A DNA stretch of 64,000 nt from the NCBI GenBank assembly GCA_030544685.1, contig CP086683.1, positions 372,001-436,000 on the forward strand, read 5' to 3'. This document shows, one piece after another, positions 22,682-31,700 of this stretch (positions are counted from its first letter, which is position 1; each line of letters opens with the position of its first letter). The notes below the pieces were generated by a model. It saw only the letters and a program-made list of their open reading frames with translations, had not been told where the DNA came from and ran no database searches. Origin of the DNA: Pseudomonas sp. B21_DOA (GTDB lineage Bacteria; Pseudomonadota; Gammaproteobacteria; Pseudomonadales; Pseudomonadaceae). A program made the translations under genes and the position numbers.

Positions 22682-23476
22682 ATGCGCGTAGCCGTTTACC
22701 AATGTCCACCCTTGCCACTGGACCCCGCCGCCAACCTGCAGCGTCTGCATCAAGTAGCAATGGAGGCCAAGGGCGCTGATCTGCTGGTGCTGCCGGAGAT
22801 GTTCATGACCGGCTACAACATCGGCGCCGAAGCGGTGAGCACGCTGGCCGAGGTCTATAACGGCGAATGGGCGCAGCAGATTGGCCGGATCGCCAAGGCT
22901 GCGGGTCTGGCGATCGTATACGGCTACCCCGAACGCACCGCCGACGGGCATATCTACAACGCCGTGCAACTGATCGACGCCCACGGCGAGCGCCTGTGCA
23001 ATTACCGCAAGTCGCATCTGTTTGGCGATCTCGACCGGTCGATGTTCAGCCCCGGTGACTCCGACTTGCCGGTGGTTGAATTGAACGGCTGGAAGCTCGG
23101 CTTCCTGATCTGCTATGACTTGGAGTTTCCGGAAAACGCGCGTCGTCTGGCCTTGGCCGGCGCCGAGCTGATCGTCGTACCGACAGCAAACATGGTTCCG
23201 TTCGACTTCGTCGCCGACGTCACCGTGCGTGCCCGCGCCTTCGAAAACCAGTGCTACGTGGCTTACGCCAATTACTGCGGACATGAAGGCGATATCCAGT
23301 ATTGCGGGCAAAGCAGTATTGCCGCGCCGGACGGTAGCCGTATCGCCCTGGCAGGTCTGGACGAGGCGTTGATCGTCGGTGAACTGGACCGCCAATTGAT
23401 GAACGACTCACGCCAGGCCAACCGCTACCTCAGCGATCGCAGGCCAGAGCTTTACGGCGCGCTCAACCGCCGCTAA
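22682..23476 (+). CDS. davA: 5-aminopentanamidase DavA (nitrilase superfamily)
   Basis: This 264-residue carbon-nitrogen hydrolase has the complete Glu-Lys-Cys triad: E39 in LPEMFMTGY, K110 in NYRKSHLFGD and C144 in LICYDLEFP. It starts 12 bp after davB on the same strand, so they form an operon. DavA hydrolyses 5-aminopentanamide to 5-aminovalerate, which is then degraded to glutarate by enzymes encoded elsewhere. No terminator follows; the next element is the hairpin over the pqqF start. Confidence 0.9.
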   Translation: MRVAVYQCPPLPLDPAANLQRLHQVAMEAKGADLLVLPEMFMTGYNIGAEAVSTLAEVYNGEWAQQIGRIAKAAGLAIVYGYPERTADGHIYNAVQLIDAHGERLCNYRKSHLFGDLDRSMFSPGDSDLPVVELNGWKLGFLICYDLEFPENARRLALAGAELIVVPTANMVPFDFVADVTVRARAFENQCYVAYANYCGHEGDIQYCGQSSIAAPDGSRIALAGLDEALIVGELDRQLMNDSRQANRYLSDRRPELYGALNRR

Positions 23477-23483
23477 TCCGCTA

Positions 23484-23518
23484 GCATGGGCACTTCACTG
23501 TTCTGGAAGTGCCCATGC
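23484..23518 (+). promoter_or_regulatory. Perfect hairpin covering the pqqF ribosome-binding site and start codon
   Basis: GCATGGGCACTTC (23484-23496) is exactly complementary to GAAGTGCCCATGC (23506-23518), with a 9-nt loop. The right arm contains the GGAAG ribosome-binding site and the pqqF ATG (23515-23517). No T-tract follows, so it is not a simple terminator. In RNA it should block translation of pqqF unless opened. Confidence 0.7.
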
Positions 23519-25926
23519 CTGCGCCGACTCATCCCCGCCCCGACACTGAAACACTGGCCAACGGCCTGCGCGTGACCCTGCGCCACGTGCCCGGTCTCAA
23601 GCGCAGCGCTGCCGCGTTACGCGTGGCGGCCGGCAGTCATGACGTGCCGCTGGCATGGCCGGGGCTGGCGCATTTTCTCGAGCATTTGCTGTTTCTCGGC
23701 ACCGAGCGTTTTCCCACAGATGAAGGGCTGATGGCCTACGTGCAACGTCACGGCGGGCAGGTGAATGCCAGCACCCGCGAGCGCACCACGGACTTTTTCT
23801 TCGAGTTGCCTGTGTCGTCCTTCAGCGCGGGGCTCGAGCGTCTGTCGGACATGCTCGCCCGGCCACGGATGAATCTGGACGATCAACTGCGTGAACGGGA
23901 AGTGCTGCAGGCGGAGTTTGTCGCCTGGTCGCAGGATCCGACAGCGCAACAGCAGTTTGCCTTGTATGAAGGTTTACCAGCGGAACATCCGTTGCGCGGT
24001 TTTCATGCGGGCAATCGGGACAGCTTGCAGGTCGAATCGCCTGGGTTTCAGTCGGCGCTGAAAGATTTCCATCAGCGCTTTTATCGAACCGGGCAAATGA
24101 GCCTGAGTCTGGTCGGGCCGCAAAGTATCGATGAGCTTCGGGAGCTGGCGCAGCAATTCGCAGCGGTGTTGCCGGTTGGGGATAAAGTTGCCCAGGCCGC
24201 ACCGCCACCGCTGACGGTGAGAAGTTATCAACAGGTTGGCGCTCACGCGAACCTGTTATTCGCCTTCGACGGCTTACCCGAACCATCCGCAGAGGCGATG
24301 GCCTTTCTCTGTCATTGGTTGAACAACGCCAAACCCGGTGGATTGCTCGCACACCTGCAACGACAGAACCTGGCTGACAGTCTGAAAGCCGCGCCGATCT
24401 ACCAGTTCGCTGGGCAAGCGCTGCTGCATCTTCAATTCCATGCCGCCGGCGAGCAGTTGAACACCATTCATGAACAACTGCTGGACTGGCTGAGCTTCTT
24501 CGCCCGCCAGGACTGGACGCCGTTGCGCGAGGAATACGCCGCCCTGCTTCAGCGCCAGCAGCAAGTCAGCGGCGCGTTGCAACTAGCGCGCATCGACGTT
24601 GAGCAGAAAGAATCAGGTCTGTCCGAGTCGGGTGTTGCCGGACTTGCGCACATCCTTCGCGAAATCGGTGGTGTGGATAACTTCAGCGATCATTGGCACC
24701 TGCCCGCCGCGAACCCGTTCCTGCGCGCCAATGAACCGCTAGCCAACGCCGGGCTGATTCGCGGCCAGACCAGCGCCCATCGTGGCCTGCGCACATTCGC
24801 CCAGGATCGCTCGCGCAGTCGTCGCGAACGGTCGCCGATGCACTTCAGTCGTGCGCTGCCAGACAGCAGCGATGAGGGCGCGATTTACCTGCGCTGGCAG
24901 GTCGACATGGCGGCCAGCGCCGATCTGCGCTCAAGATTGCAGCGCAGTCTGCGTCAGACCCGACAGGATGCGTCCGAAGCCGGAGTGGACTTGTCTTTCA
25001 GCGCCGCAGGTAACCAATGCCTGTTGAAAATGACCGGATTACAGGAACCGATGCCCAGCGTCCTGGAGCACGCGCTGAAATGTCTGACGATGATCGACGC
25101 CGATTCGCCGCGCGACGAGGTGCAGATACCTTCGATGCCGATCCGCCAACTGCTCGAAGCGTTGCCGGAAAAATACCTGCCCCCGATTGAAACCAGCGAT
25201 GACGCCAAACAGCTGTGGACAACTTCGCGCTGGGACGGCCTCGCTCTAGGGCTGAATCAACAGACCCAATCAGCCATGGGCCTGGCGCTGAGCCGCATTC
25301 CCGGCACACCGGACAATCAGCTACCGGTGACACCGATCACCCAAGGCCAGTACCAATGGAGCCAGATCAACACCGCCTCCAGCGAACACGCCTTGCTGCT
25401 GATCTGCCCGACCGCCAGTTGTGACATCGCTGATGAAGCTGCATGGCGCCTTCTGGCGCAGTTGTGCCAGACGCCTTTTTACCAGCGCCTGCGTGTCGAA
25501 TTGCAATTGGGGTACGCCGTGTTCAGCGCGCTGCGTCAGGTGCACGGCACGACTGCGATTGTCTTTGCCGTGCAATCGCCAACGAACCCGGTGGGCAAGT
25601 TGCTCGAATACATTCAGGAGTTCTTCAACGGCATTCCGGCGATGATCGAAACGCTTGATGTCGCTGGCCTCAAGCAACAACGCCAAAACCTCGCCGACCA
25701 ATTCGATCCGGCGACACAGTTCAACAAGGACGCTGCCGAACTTCTGTGGCAGGGCAAACTCGCCGGCCATTCGTCGGATTACCGTGAGCAACTGGTTATG
25801 GCGATCCGGCAGCTGGATCACAAGGCTTTGCTGGCCGCTGCGCAGCGCCTGATCAATGCCAATGGCGGCTACCACTGTCTGGCCAATGAACCGATGCCCG
25901 GCGCGCCGTGGCAAGCGGCAAATTGA
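23515..25926 (+). CDS. pqqF: PqqF, M16 family zinc peptidase of PQQ synthesis
   Basis: I use ATG 23515 (MPAPTHPRPDTETLANGLRV, 803 residues), preceded by GGAAG; a GTG two codons upstream is possible. The inverzincin motif HFLEH is at 53-57, as in pitrilysin-type M16 proteases, followed by the usual C-terminal M16 domains. PqqF is placed at the head of pqq clusters in pseudomonads and is thought to cut the modified PqqA peptide to release the crosslinked Glu-Tyr. The start is buried in a perfect hairpin. Confidence 0.9.
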   Translation: MPAPTHPRPDTETLANGLRVTLRHVPGLKRSAAALRVAAGSHDVPLAWPGLAHFLEHLLFLGTERFPTDEGLMAYVQRHGGQVNASTRERTTDFFFELPVSSFSAGLERLSDMLARPRMNLDDQLREREVLQAEFVAWSQDPTAQQQFALYEGLPAEHPLRGFHAGNRDSLQVESPGFQSALKDFHQRFYRTGQMSLSLVGPQSIDELRELAQQFAAVLPVGDKVAQAAPPPLTVRSYQQVGAHANLLFAFDGLPEPSAEAMAFLCHWLNNAKPGGLLAHLQRQNLADSLKAAPIYQFAGQALLHLQFHAAGEQLNTIHEQLLDWLSFFARQDWTPLREEYAALLQRQQQVSGALQLARIDVEQKESGLSESGVAGLAHILREIGGVDNFSDHWHLPAANPFLRANEPLANAGLIRGQTSAHRGLRTFAQDRSRSRRERSPMHFSRALPDSSDEGAIYLRWQVDMAASADLRSRLQRSLRQTRQDASEAGVDLSFSAAGNQCLLKMTGLQEPMPSVLEHALKCLTMIDADSPRDEVQIPSMPIRQLLEALPEKYLPPIETSDDAKQLWTTSRWDGLALGLNQQTQSAMGLALSRIPGTPDNQLPVTPITQGQYQWSQINTASSEHALLLICPTASCDIADEAAWRLLAQLCQTPFYQRLRVELQLGYAVFSALRQVHGTTAIVFAVQSPTNPVGKLLEYIQEFFNGIPAMIETLDVAGLKQQRQNLADQFDPATQFNKDAAELLWQGKLAGHSSDYREQLVMAIRQLDHKALLAAAQRLINANGGYHCLANEPMPGAPWQAAN

Positions 25927-26036
25927 TCATTACCGGGGCTGCAAGGAGCTTTCTCAAAGATTCACGGGTCACGCCGTTGAAATTTTGAGTAACATAGCCG
26001 CCTAACTAATTGGAACATCACCGCGCTGCCGTGGAC

Positions 26037-26042
26037 TATAAC
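26037..26042 (+). promoter_or_regulatory. Candidate -10 element of the pqqA promoter
   Basis: TATAAC lies 41 bp before the pqqA ATG. A -35 at standard spacing is not clear, so an activator or another sigma factor may be involved. The palindrome at 26046-26059 begins four bases downstream. Confidence 0.4.
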
Positions 26043-26045
26043 TAT

Positions 26046-26059
26046 GGATAGCGCTATCC
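26046..26059 (+). promoter_or_regulatory. 14-nt perfect palindrome in the pqqA leader
   Basis: GGATAGCGCTATCC is a perfect 14-nt palindrome located near the expected transcription start of pqqA and upstream of its AAGGAGA ribosome-binding site. Its position fits an operator for a dimeric regulator. Confidence 0.45.
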
Positions 26060-26082
26060 CAACCCTCAGAAGGAGACATCTC

Positions 26083-26157
26083 ATGGCCTGGACCAAACCT
26101 GCTTACACCGACCTGCGTATCGGCTTCGAAGTCACCATGTACTTCGCCAGCCGCTGA
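26083..26157 (+). CDS. pqqA: PqqA, peptide precursor of pyrroloquinoline quinone
   Basis: The gene encodes 24 residues, [20 protein letters not shown] then FASR. E16 and Y20 of the conserved E-V-T-x-Y motif are the residues that PqqE crosslinks and from which all atoms of PQQ derive. It has a strong AAGGAGA ribosome-binding site. It is followed by its own terminator, so it should be made in large excess over the enzymes. Confidence 0.97.
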   Translation: MAWTKPAYTDLRIGFEVTMYFASR

Positions 26158-26183
26158 GTTCTGCTTACGCAGATCCGCAGTGC

Positions 26184-26213
26184 AACGCCTCGGCTCGCCG
26201 AGGCGTTTTATTT
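26184..26213 (+). terminator. Intrinsic terminator or attenuator between pqqA and pqqB
   Basis: AACGCCTCGG (26184-26193), a CTCG loop and CCGAGGCGTT (26198-26207) form a 10-bp stem followed by TTATTTT. Partial termination here would give much more pqqA mRNA than pqqBCDE mRNA. Confidence 0.88.
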
Positions 26214-26238
26214 TCCGCGTTGAAATGATGGAGCGTTC

Positions 26239-27150
26239 ATGTTCGTCCAGATTCTGGGTTCGGCCGCCGGTGGCGGTTTTCCGCAGTGGAACTGCAACTG
26301 CGTCAACTGCGCAGGCTTTCGCGACAGCAGCCTGAACGCCAAGGCCCGCACCCAATCGTCCATCGCCATTTCCGATGACGGCGTGAACTGGGTGTTGTGC
26401 AATGCCTCGCCGGACATCCGCGCGCAACTGCAAAGCTTCGCCCCGATGCAACCGGGCCGGGCCCTGCGCGACACCGGCATCAGCGCGATCATCCTGATGG
26501 ACAGCCAGATCGACCACACCACCGGCCTGCTCAGTTTGCGCGAAGGCTGCCCGCATCAGGTCTGGTGCACGGACATGGTTCACGAAGACCTGAGCACCGG
26601 TTTTCCCCTGTTCAAGATGCTCACCCACTGGAACGGCGGGCTGGACTGGAACCGTATCGAGCTCGACCAGAGCTTCACCGTAGCGGCCTGTCCGAACCTG
26701 CGTTTCACCCCGCTGCCATTGCGCAGCGCCGCGCCGCCGTATTCGCCGCACCGTTTCGATCCGCATCCGGGCGACAACATCGGTTTGATCGTTGAAGACC
26801 TCAACACCGGCGGCAAGCTGTTCTACGCGCCAGGGCTGGGCAAGGTCGATGCGCCGCTGCTGGAAATCATGGCGGGCAGCGATTGCCTGCTGGTCGACGG
26901 CACGCTGTGGGATGACGATGAAATGCAGCGCCGTGGCGTCGGCACCCGCACCGGTCGCGAGATGGGCCACCTGGCGCAGAACGGCCCCGGCGGCATGCTC
27001 GAAGTGCTGGAGCAGTTGCCCGAGCAGCGCAAGGTACTTATCCACATCAACAACACCAACCCGATCCTCGACGAGGATTCGCCGGAGCGTGCCGAGCTGG
27101 CGCGGCGTAATGTTGAAGTGGCGTTTGATGGCATGAGCATCGTGCTTTAA
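26239..27150 (+). CDS. pqqB: PqqB, metallo-beta-lactamase-fold PQQ biosynthesis protein
   Basis: This 303-residue protein is full length, beginning [19 protein letters not shown]. It has the metallo-beta-lactamase fold of PqqB. The family has been proposed to act as an iron-dependent hydroxylase on the Glu-Tyr intermediate or in export of PQQ. Cysteines in the NCNCVNC segment (about 20-26) match the structural zinc site of the family. It lies between the pqqA terminator and pqqC. Confidence 0.96.
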   Translation: MFVQILGSAAGGGFPQWNCNCVNCAGFRDSSLNAKARTQSSIAISDDGVNWVLCNASPDIRAQLQSFAPMQPGRALRDTGISAIILMDSQIDHTTGLLSLREGCPHQVWCTDMVHEDLSTGFPLFKMLTHWNGGLDWNRIELDQSFTVAACPNLRFTPLPLRSAAPPYSPHRFDPHPGDNIGLIVEDLNTGGKLFYAPGLGKVDAPLLEIMAGSDCLLVDGTLWDDDEMQRRGVGTRTGREMGHLAQNGPGGMLEVLEQLPEQRKVLIHINNTNPILDEDSPERAELARRNVEVAFDGMSIVL

Positions 27151-27173
27151 GCAATCGAGACCGCGGCGCGGTC

Positions 27174-27239
27174 TATCGCGAGCAGGCTCGCGCCCACATT
27201 GGAATGCGATCAACTGTGGGAGCGAGCCTGCTCGCGAAG
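27174..27239. repeat. REP pair between pqqB and pqqC
   Basis: ATCGCGAGCAGGCTCGCGCC (from 27174) and GAGCGAGCCTGCTCGCGAAG (27220-27239) are inverted REP copies around a short spacer. The pair interrupts the pqq operon and may affect the relative stability of the upstream and downstream mRNA. Confidence 0.85.
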
Positions 27240-27289
27240 AGGCCAGCACAGACACCAGAGATTTCCAGGGTTGTTCCCGGAGAACAGAC

Positions 27290-28041
27290 ATGACCGACAC
27301 CCCGCTGTCCCCGCCGAATTCGAAGCGGCCCTGCGCGCCAAAGGCGCCTATTACCACATCTATCACCCCTACCACGTGGCGATGTATGAAGGCCGCGCGA
27401 CTCGCGAGCAGATTCAGGGCTGGGTCGCCAACCGCTTCTACTATCAGGTAAACATTCCCCTGAAAGACGCAGCGATCCTCGCCAACTGCCCGGATCGGGA
27501 AATCCGCCGCGAGTGGATTCAGCGCCTGCTCGACCACGACGGCGCGCCCGGTGAAGACGGCGGCATCGAAGCCTGGCTGCGTCTGGGTCAGGCTGTCGGC
27601 CTCGATCCGGATCAGTTGCGCTCCCAGGAGCTGGTATTGCCCGGCGTGCGTTTCGCCGTCGATGCCTACGTCAACTTCGCCCGTCGCGCCAGTTGGCAGG
27701 AGGCGGCAAGCAGCTCGCTGACCGAATTGTTCGCGCCGCAGATCCACCAGTCGCGCCTGGACAGCTGGCCGCAGCATTACCCGTGGATCGACCCGGCCGG
27801 TTATGAATATTTCCGCACTCGTCTCGGTCAGGCGCGGCGTGACGTCGAGCATGGGCTGGCGATCACCCTTGAGCACTACAAGACCCGTGAAGGCCAAGAG
27901 CGCATGCTGGAAATTCTCCAGTTCAAACTGGACATTCTTTGGAGCATGCTCGATGCCATGAGCATGGCCTACGAACTGAACCGTCCGCCGTATCACAGCG
28001 TGACCGAACAACGGGTCTGGCATAAAGGAATCATCTTATGA
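27290..28041 (+). CDS. pqqC: PqqC, PQQ synthase, frameshifted
   Basis: The protein starts MTDTPLSP at ATG 27290. The frame is lost at the C-run 27309-27312; one added C gives [24 protein letters not shown] and a 250-residue PqqC, the normal length. The all-helical oxygenase fold is represented by conserved [19 protein letters not shown] and the C-terminal [15 protein letters not shown] block. PqqC performs the final cofactor-free eight-electron oxidation and ring closure to PQQ. Its stop overlaps the pqqD start by four bases. Confidence 0.88.
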
Positions 28042-28313
28042 GTTTCGACCGCAGCAAAGTGCCGAGCTGGCGCCCGGGCTATCGCTTCCAGTACGAACCG
28101 GCGCAAAAGGGCCATGTGTTGCTGTACCCAGAGGGCATGATCAAGCTCAACGAAACGGCCGCGCTGATTGGCGGCCTGATTGATGGCGAACGCGATGTCG
28201 CGGCAATCATTGCCGAACTCGACAAGCAGTTCCCCGGCGTACCCGAGCTCGGTGACGACGTCGAGCAATTCATGGAGGTTGCCCGTGAGCAACACTGGCT
28301 CACCCTTGGCTGA
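28038..28313 (+). CDS. pqqD: PqqD, PqqA-binding chaperone
   Basis: This 91-residue winged-helix peptide chaperone (RRE fold) begins [20 protein letters not shown] and contains the typical [21 protein letters not shown] segment. It presents PqqA to the radical SAM enzyme PqqE. It overlaps both pqqC (ATGA) and pqqE (28285-28313), consistent with tight translational coupling. Confidence 0.95.
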   Translation: MSFDRSKVPSWRPGYRFQYEPAQKGHVLLYPEGMIKLNETAALIGGLIDGERDVAAIIAELDKQFPGVPELGDDVEQFMEVAREQHWLTLG

Positions 28314-29445
28314 TCTGCCGGCCAAACCGGAAGTCGGCCTGCCGCTGTGGCTGCTCGCCGAGCTGACCTACCGTTGCCCGCTGCAATGCCCGTACTGCTC
28401 CAATCCGCTGGATTTCGCCGAGCAGGGCAAAGAGCTGACCACCGAACAATGGATCAAGGTGTTCCGCGAAGCGCGCGAGATGGGCGCGGCGCAATTGGGC
28501 TTTTCCGGCGGCGAACCGCTGGTGCGTCAGGACTTGGCCGAACTGATCCGTGAAGCGCGGCAGTTGGGTTTCTACACCAACCTGATCACTTCCGGCATTG
28601 GCCTGACCGAGCAGAAAATCAGCGACTTCAAAAAGGCCGGGCTCGATCACATCCAGATCAGTTTTCAGGCCAGCGACGAGCAAGTGAACAACCTGCTCGC
28701 CGGCTCGAAAAAGGCCTTTGCGCAGAAGCTGGAAATGGCGCGTGCGGTGAAGGCCCACGGCTATCCGATGGTGCTGAACTTCGTCACCCATCGTCACAAC
28801 ATCGACAAGATCGACCGCATTATCGAACTGTGCATCGCGCTGGAGGCTGACTTCGTCGAACTCGCCACTTGCCAGTTCTACGGCTGGGCGCAGCTCAACC
28901 GTGTTGGCCTGCTGCCGACCAGGGAACAACTGGTGCGCGCCGAACGCATCACCAACGAATACCGGGCCAGGCTGGAAGCCGAAGGGCATCCGTGCAAGCT
29001 GATATTCGTCACGCCGGACTACTACGAAGAACGCCCGAAAGCCTGCATGAACGGCTGGGGCAGCATCTTCCTGACCGTCACCCCGGATGGCACCGCCCTG
29101 CCCTGCCATGGTGCGCGCCAGATGCCTGTGCAGTTTCCCAACGTGCGCGATCACAGCATGCAGCACATCTGGTATGACTCGTTCGGCTTCAACCGTTTTC
29201 GCGGTTACGACTGGATGCCCGAGCCGTGCCGCTCTTGCGACGAGAAAGAAAAAGACTTCGGCGGCTGCCGCTGCCAGGCGTTCATGCTCACCGGCGACGC
29301 CAGTAACGCCGACCCGGTGTGCAGCAAGTCCGAACATCACGGCGTGATCCTCAAGGCCCGCGAAGAAGCCGAGACCGCCACTCAAACCATCGAACAACTG
29401 GCCTTTCGCAATGAACGAAACTCACGCCTCATCGCCAAGGGCTGA
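28285..29445 (+). CDS. pqqE: PqqE, radical SAM PqqA peptide cyclase
   Basis: I choose GTG 28285, which has a GGAGG site six bases upstream and yields [19 protein letters not shown], 386 residues. The radical SAM cluster ligands are C31, C35 and C38 in CPLQCPYC. The C-terminal SPASM region, with [23 protein letters not shown] and further cysteines, holds auxiliary Fe-S clusters. The enzyme forms the carbon-carbon bond between Glu and Tyr of PqqA. It overlaps pqqD upstream and the S9 peptidase gene downstream. Confidence 0.95.
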   Translation: MSNTGSPLADLPAKPEVGLPLWLLAELTYRCPLQCPYCSNPLDFAEQGKELTTEQWIKVFREAREMGAAQLGFSGGEPLVRQDLAELIREARQLGFYTNLITSGIGLTEQKISDFKKAGLDHIQISFQASDEQVNNLLAGSKKAFAQKLEMARAVKAHGYPMVLNFVTHRHNIDKIDRIIELCIALEADFVELATCQFYGWAQLNRVGLLPTREQLVRAERITNEYRARLEAEGHPCKLIFVTPDYYEERPKACMNGWGSIFLTVTPDGTALPCHGARQMPVQFPNVRDHSMQHIWYDSFGFNRFRGYDWMPEPCRSCDEKEKDFGGCRCQAFMLTGDASNADPVCSKSEHHGVILKAREEAETATQTIEQLAFRNERNSRLIAKG

Positions 29446-31209
29446 GCCTTTCAGCGCCGCCCAGGCCGTCGCCGCCGGAACCGACTTCGCCGAAATGCAA
29501 CTCGGCGTCCACGGCGTGTTCTGGAATGAATATCGCCCAGAGGACGCCGCGTGCCGAATCTGGCATTGGCGCGATGGCGCAGCGAAACGTCTGACGCCGG
29601 ACGGTTTCAGCGTGCGTAGCCGCGTGTACGAATATGGCGGTGGTGCGTTTTGTCTGACGCCTGACGGGGTGGTTTTCATCAATGAAGCGGATCAGCAGAT
29701 GTATCGGCAGGCGCTGGATGGCGAGCCGGTCGCGCTGACGTCGACTGACTGCCGCTACGGCGATCTGCAATTCGCCGCTGGCCGAGTATTGGCGGTTGAG
29801 GAGCAGCAGGATCGACATCGCCTGGTGGCGATTGATCTGGCGACCGGCACGCGACAGGTGCTGGCCGAGGGTGCGGATTTCTATGCATCGCCAACGCTGA
29901 GCCCGGACGGCCAGCGCTTGGCATGGATCGAGTGGAGCCGACCGCATCAGCCGTGGACCTCGACGCGCTTGATGGTCGCGGAAGGTGTTTTTTCCGCACC
30001 TCGTTGTATTGCCGGCGAGCAGATTGAGGAGTCGATCCAGCAGCCGCGTTTCGACGCCGACGGCCGGCTCTACTGCCTGACAGATCGTGGCGGCTTCTGG
30101 CAGCCGTGGGTCGAAACGTCCGATGGCTTGCACGCGCTACCGAGTGCCGAGGCCGATCACGCGCCTGCGCCCTGGCAACTGGGTGGCTGCACTTGGCTGC
30201 CTGCCGGTGATCAATTCTTAGCCAGCTGGAGCGAGGCTGGTTTCGGCCGCCTGGCCCTTGGTAGTGAGGATTTCAGCGGCGACTACAGCCGCTTCCGTCA
30301 CCTGGCAGTTGATCAGCAGTTCATCTACTGCATTGCCGCCTCGCCGGTCAGCCCGTCGGCAGTGATTGCCATCGATCGTGCTTCTCACGCAGTGAAAGTC
30401 CTCGCTGGCGGCGTGGCGCCATTGCCCGCCGAACGCATCAGCCGTCCGCAGACCTTGCGTTATCCGAGCGGCTCTGGCGAAGCGCACGGTTTCTTCTATT
30501 CGGCCATGAACGGTGAAGCGAAACCGCCGCTGGTGGTGTTTATCCACGGCGGCCCGACGTCGGCGTGCTATCCGATCCTCGATCCGCGTATCCAGTACTG
30601 GACCCAGCGCGGCTTTGCTGTCGCCGACCTCAACTATCGCGGCAGCAGTGGCTATGGTCGCGAATATCGGCAAGCGCTGCATCTGCGCTGGGGCGAGGTG
30701 GATGTCGAGGATGCCTGCGCGGTGGTGGGTTATCTCTCTGGCCAAGGGTTGATTGATGGCGACCGAGCGTTCATTCGCGGTGGTAGTGCGGGCGGGTACA
30801 CGACATTGTGTGCGCTGGCGTTCAAAAAGTCTTCCGCGCTGGTGCCAGCCTTTATGGCGTCAGCGATCCGGTCGCTTTGGCCCGCGTAACACACAAGTTC
30901 GAAGGCGACTATCTGGACTGGCTGATCGGCGATCCCGAGCGAGATGCCGAACGCTATGCCGCACGCACGCCGTTGCTGCACGCAGACAACATTCGCGTGC
31001 CGGTGATTTTCTTCCAGGGTGAACTGGACGCGGTGGTCGTGCCGCAACAGACCCGTGACATGGTCGCGGCGCTGGAGCACAACGGCATCCCGGTCGAAGC
31101 GCATTACTACCCCGACGAACGCCACGGCTTTCGTCGCGCGGCTAACCAGGCGCATGCGCTGGAGCGGGAGTGGACGTTTTATCAGCGGGTGATGGGGCTG
31201 AATGACTGA
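29411..31209 (+). CDS. S9 family prolyl oligopeptidase linked to pqq, frameshifted
   Basis: The ATG at 29411 overlaps the end of pqqE by 35 bp. A seven-bladed-propeller-like N-terminal half leads to an alpha/beta hydrolase domain with the nucleophile motif GGSAGG, an aspartate in GELDAVVVP and a histidine in DERHGF. The frame breaks at the A-run 30824-30828; one added A gives [16 protein letters not shown] and a 599-residue protein. The translational coupling to pqqE suggests a role in digesting PqqA or the released peptide, alongside PqqF. Similar genes follow pqqE in other pseudomonads. Confidence 0.85.
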
Positions 31210-31237
31210 GCCCTCACTTTGAGACTGCGTCGCTCAA

Positions 31238-31324
31238 TCGCGGGCAAGCCCGCTCCCACAGGTTATTTGGTGTACACAAAAATTGTGATCCCTCATAACA
31301 CTGTGGGAGCGGGCTTGCCCGCGA
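31238..31324. repeat. REP pair downstream of the S9 peptidase
   Basis: TCGCGGGCAAGCCCGCTCCC (from 31238) and GGGAGCGGGCTTGCCCGCGA (ending 31324) are inverted copies separated by about 40 bp. It is a BIME-like unit between convergent genes. Confidence 0.88.
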
Positions 31325-31350
31325 TAGCTATTGATCAGACGCCACTGAAC

Positions 31351-31509
31351 TCAACGCTTGGCGATGATATACACCGCATGCACGATCCCCGGAATGTAGC
31401 CGCACAACGTCAGCAGAATGTTCAGCCAGAACGCCCCGCCAAACCCGACCTGCAGAAACACGCCCAGTGGCGGCAACAGAATAGCGATGATGATGCGAAT
31501 GAAATCCAT
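31351..31509 (-). CDS. YqaE/Pmp3 family small membrane protein
   Basis: This 52-residue protein begins MDFIRIIIAILLPPLGVFLQVG. Two hydrophobic helices are joined by a short turn, and the PPLGVF and GYIPGIVHA motifs define the Pmp3/UPF0057 family. Members are stress-inducible inner-membrane proteolipids tied to membrane potential and salt tolerance. I chose ATG 31509, preceded by a CAGGAG-type site, over a longer upstream frame. Confidence 0.9.
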   Translation of the reverse strand: MDFIRIIIAILLPPLGVFLQVGFGGAFWLNILLTLCGYIPGIVHAVYIIAKR

Positions 31510-31613
31510 GGGGCAGCTCCTGAATGGGGGTTGGCTCACTTGAGCCATACAAGCTAATCGACCTGCGCCGTTCGTCAGGGTTCATTACGCTTGCTATTTG
31601 ACGCCAGCATCAC

Positions 31614-31652
31614 AAAAAAACGCCCCACGCCAAAAGAATCAGGCGTGGGGCG
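31614..31652 (-). terminator. Intrinsic terminator of the aminotransferase gene
   Basis: On the minus strand CGCCCCACGCC pairs with GGCGTGGGGCG, followed by seven T (the A-run at 31614-31620 on the plus strand). It lies 49 bp after the aminotransferase stop. Confidence 0.88.
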
Positions 31653-31700
31653 TGCGTTATACCGCGAGACGGTTCGAGTAATCGGTTGGGGCACCTCTGC

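Noticed and set aside
26002..28023. 673-codon minus-strand open frame across pqqA-pqqC
   Set aside because: It is an antisense shadow of the pqq genes with no motif or ribosome-binding site.
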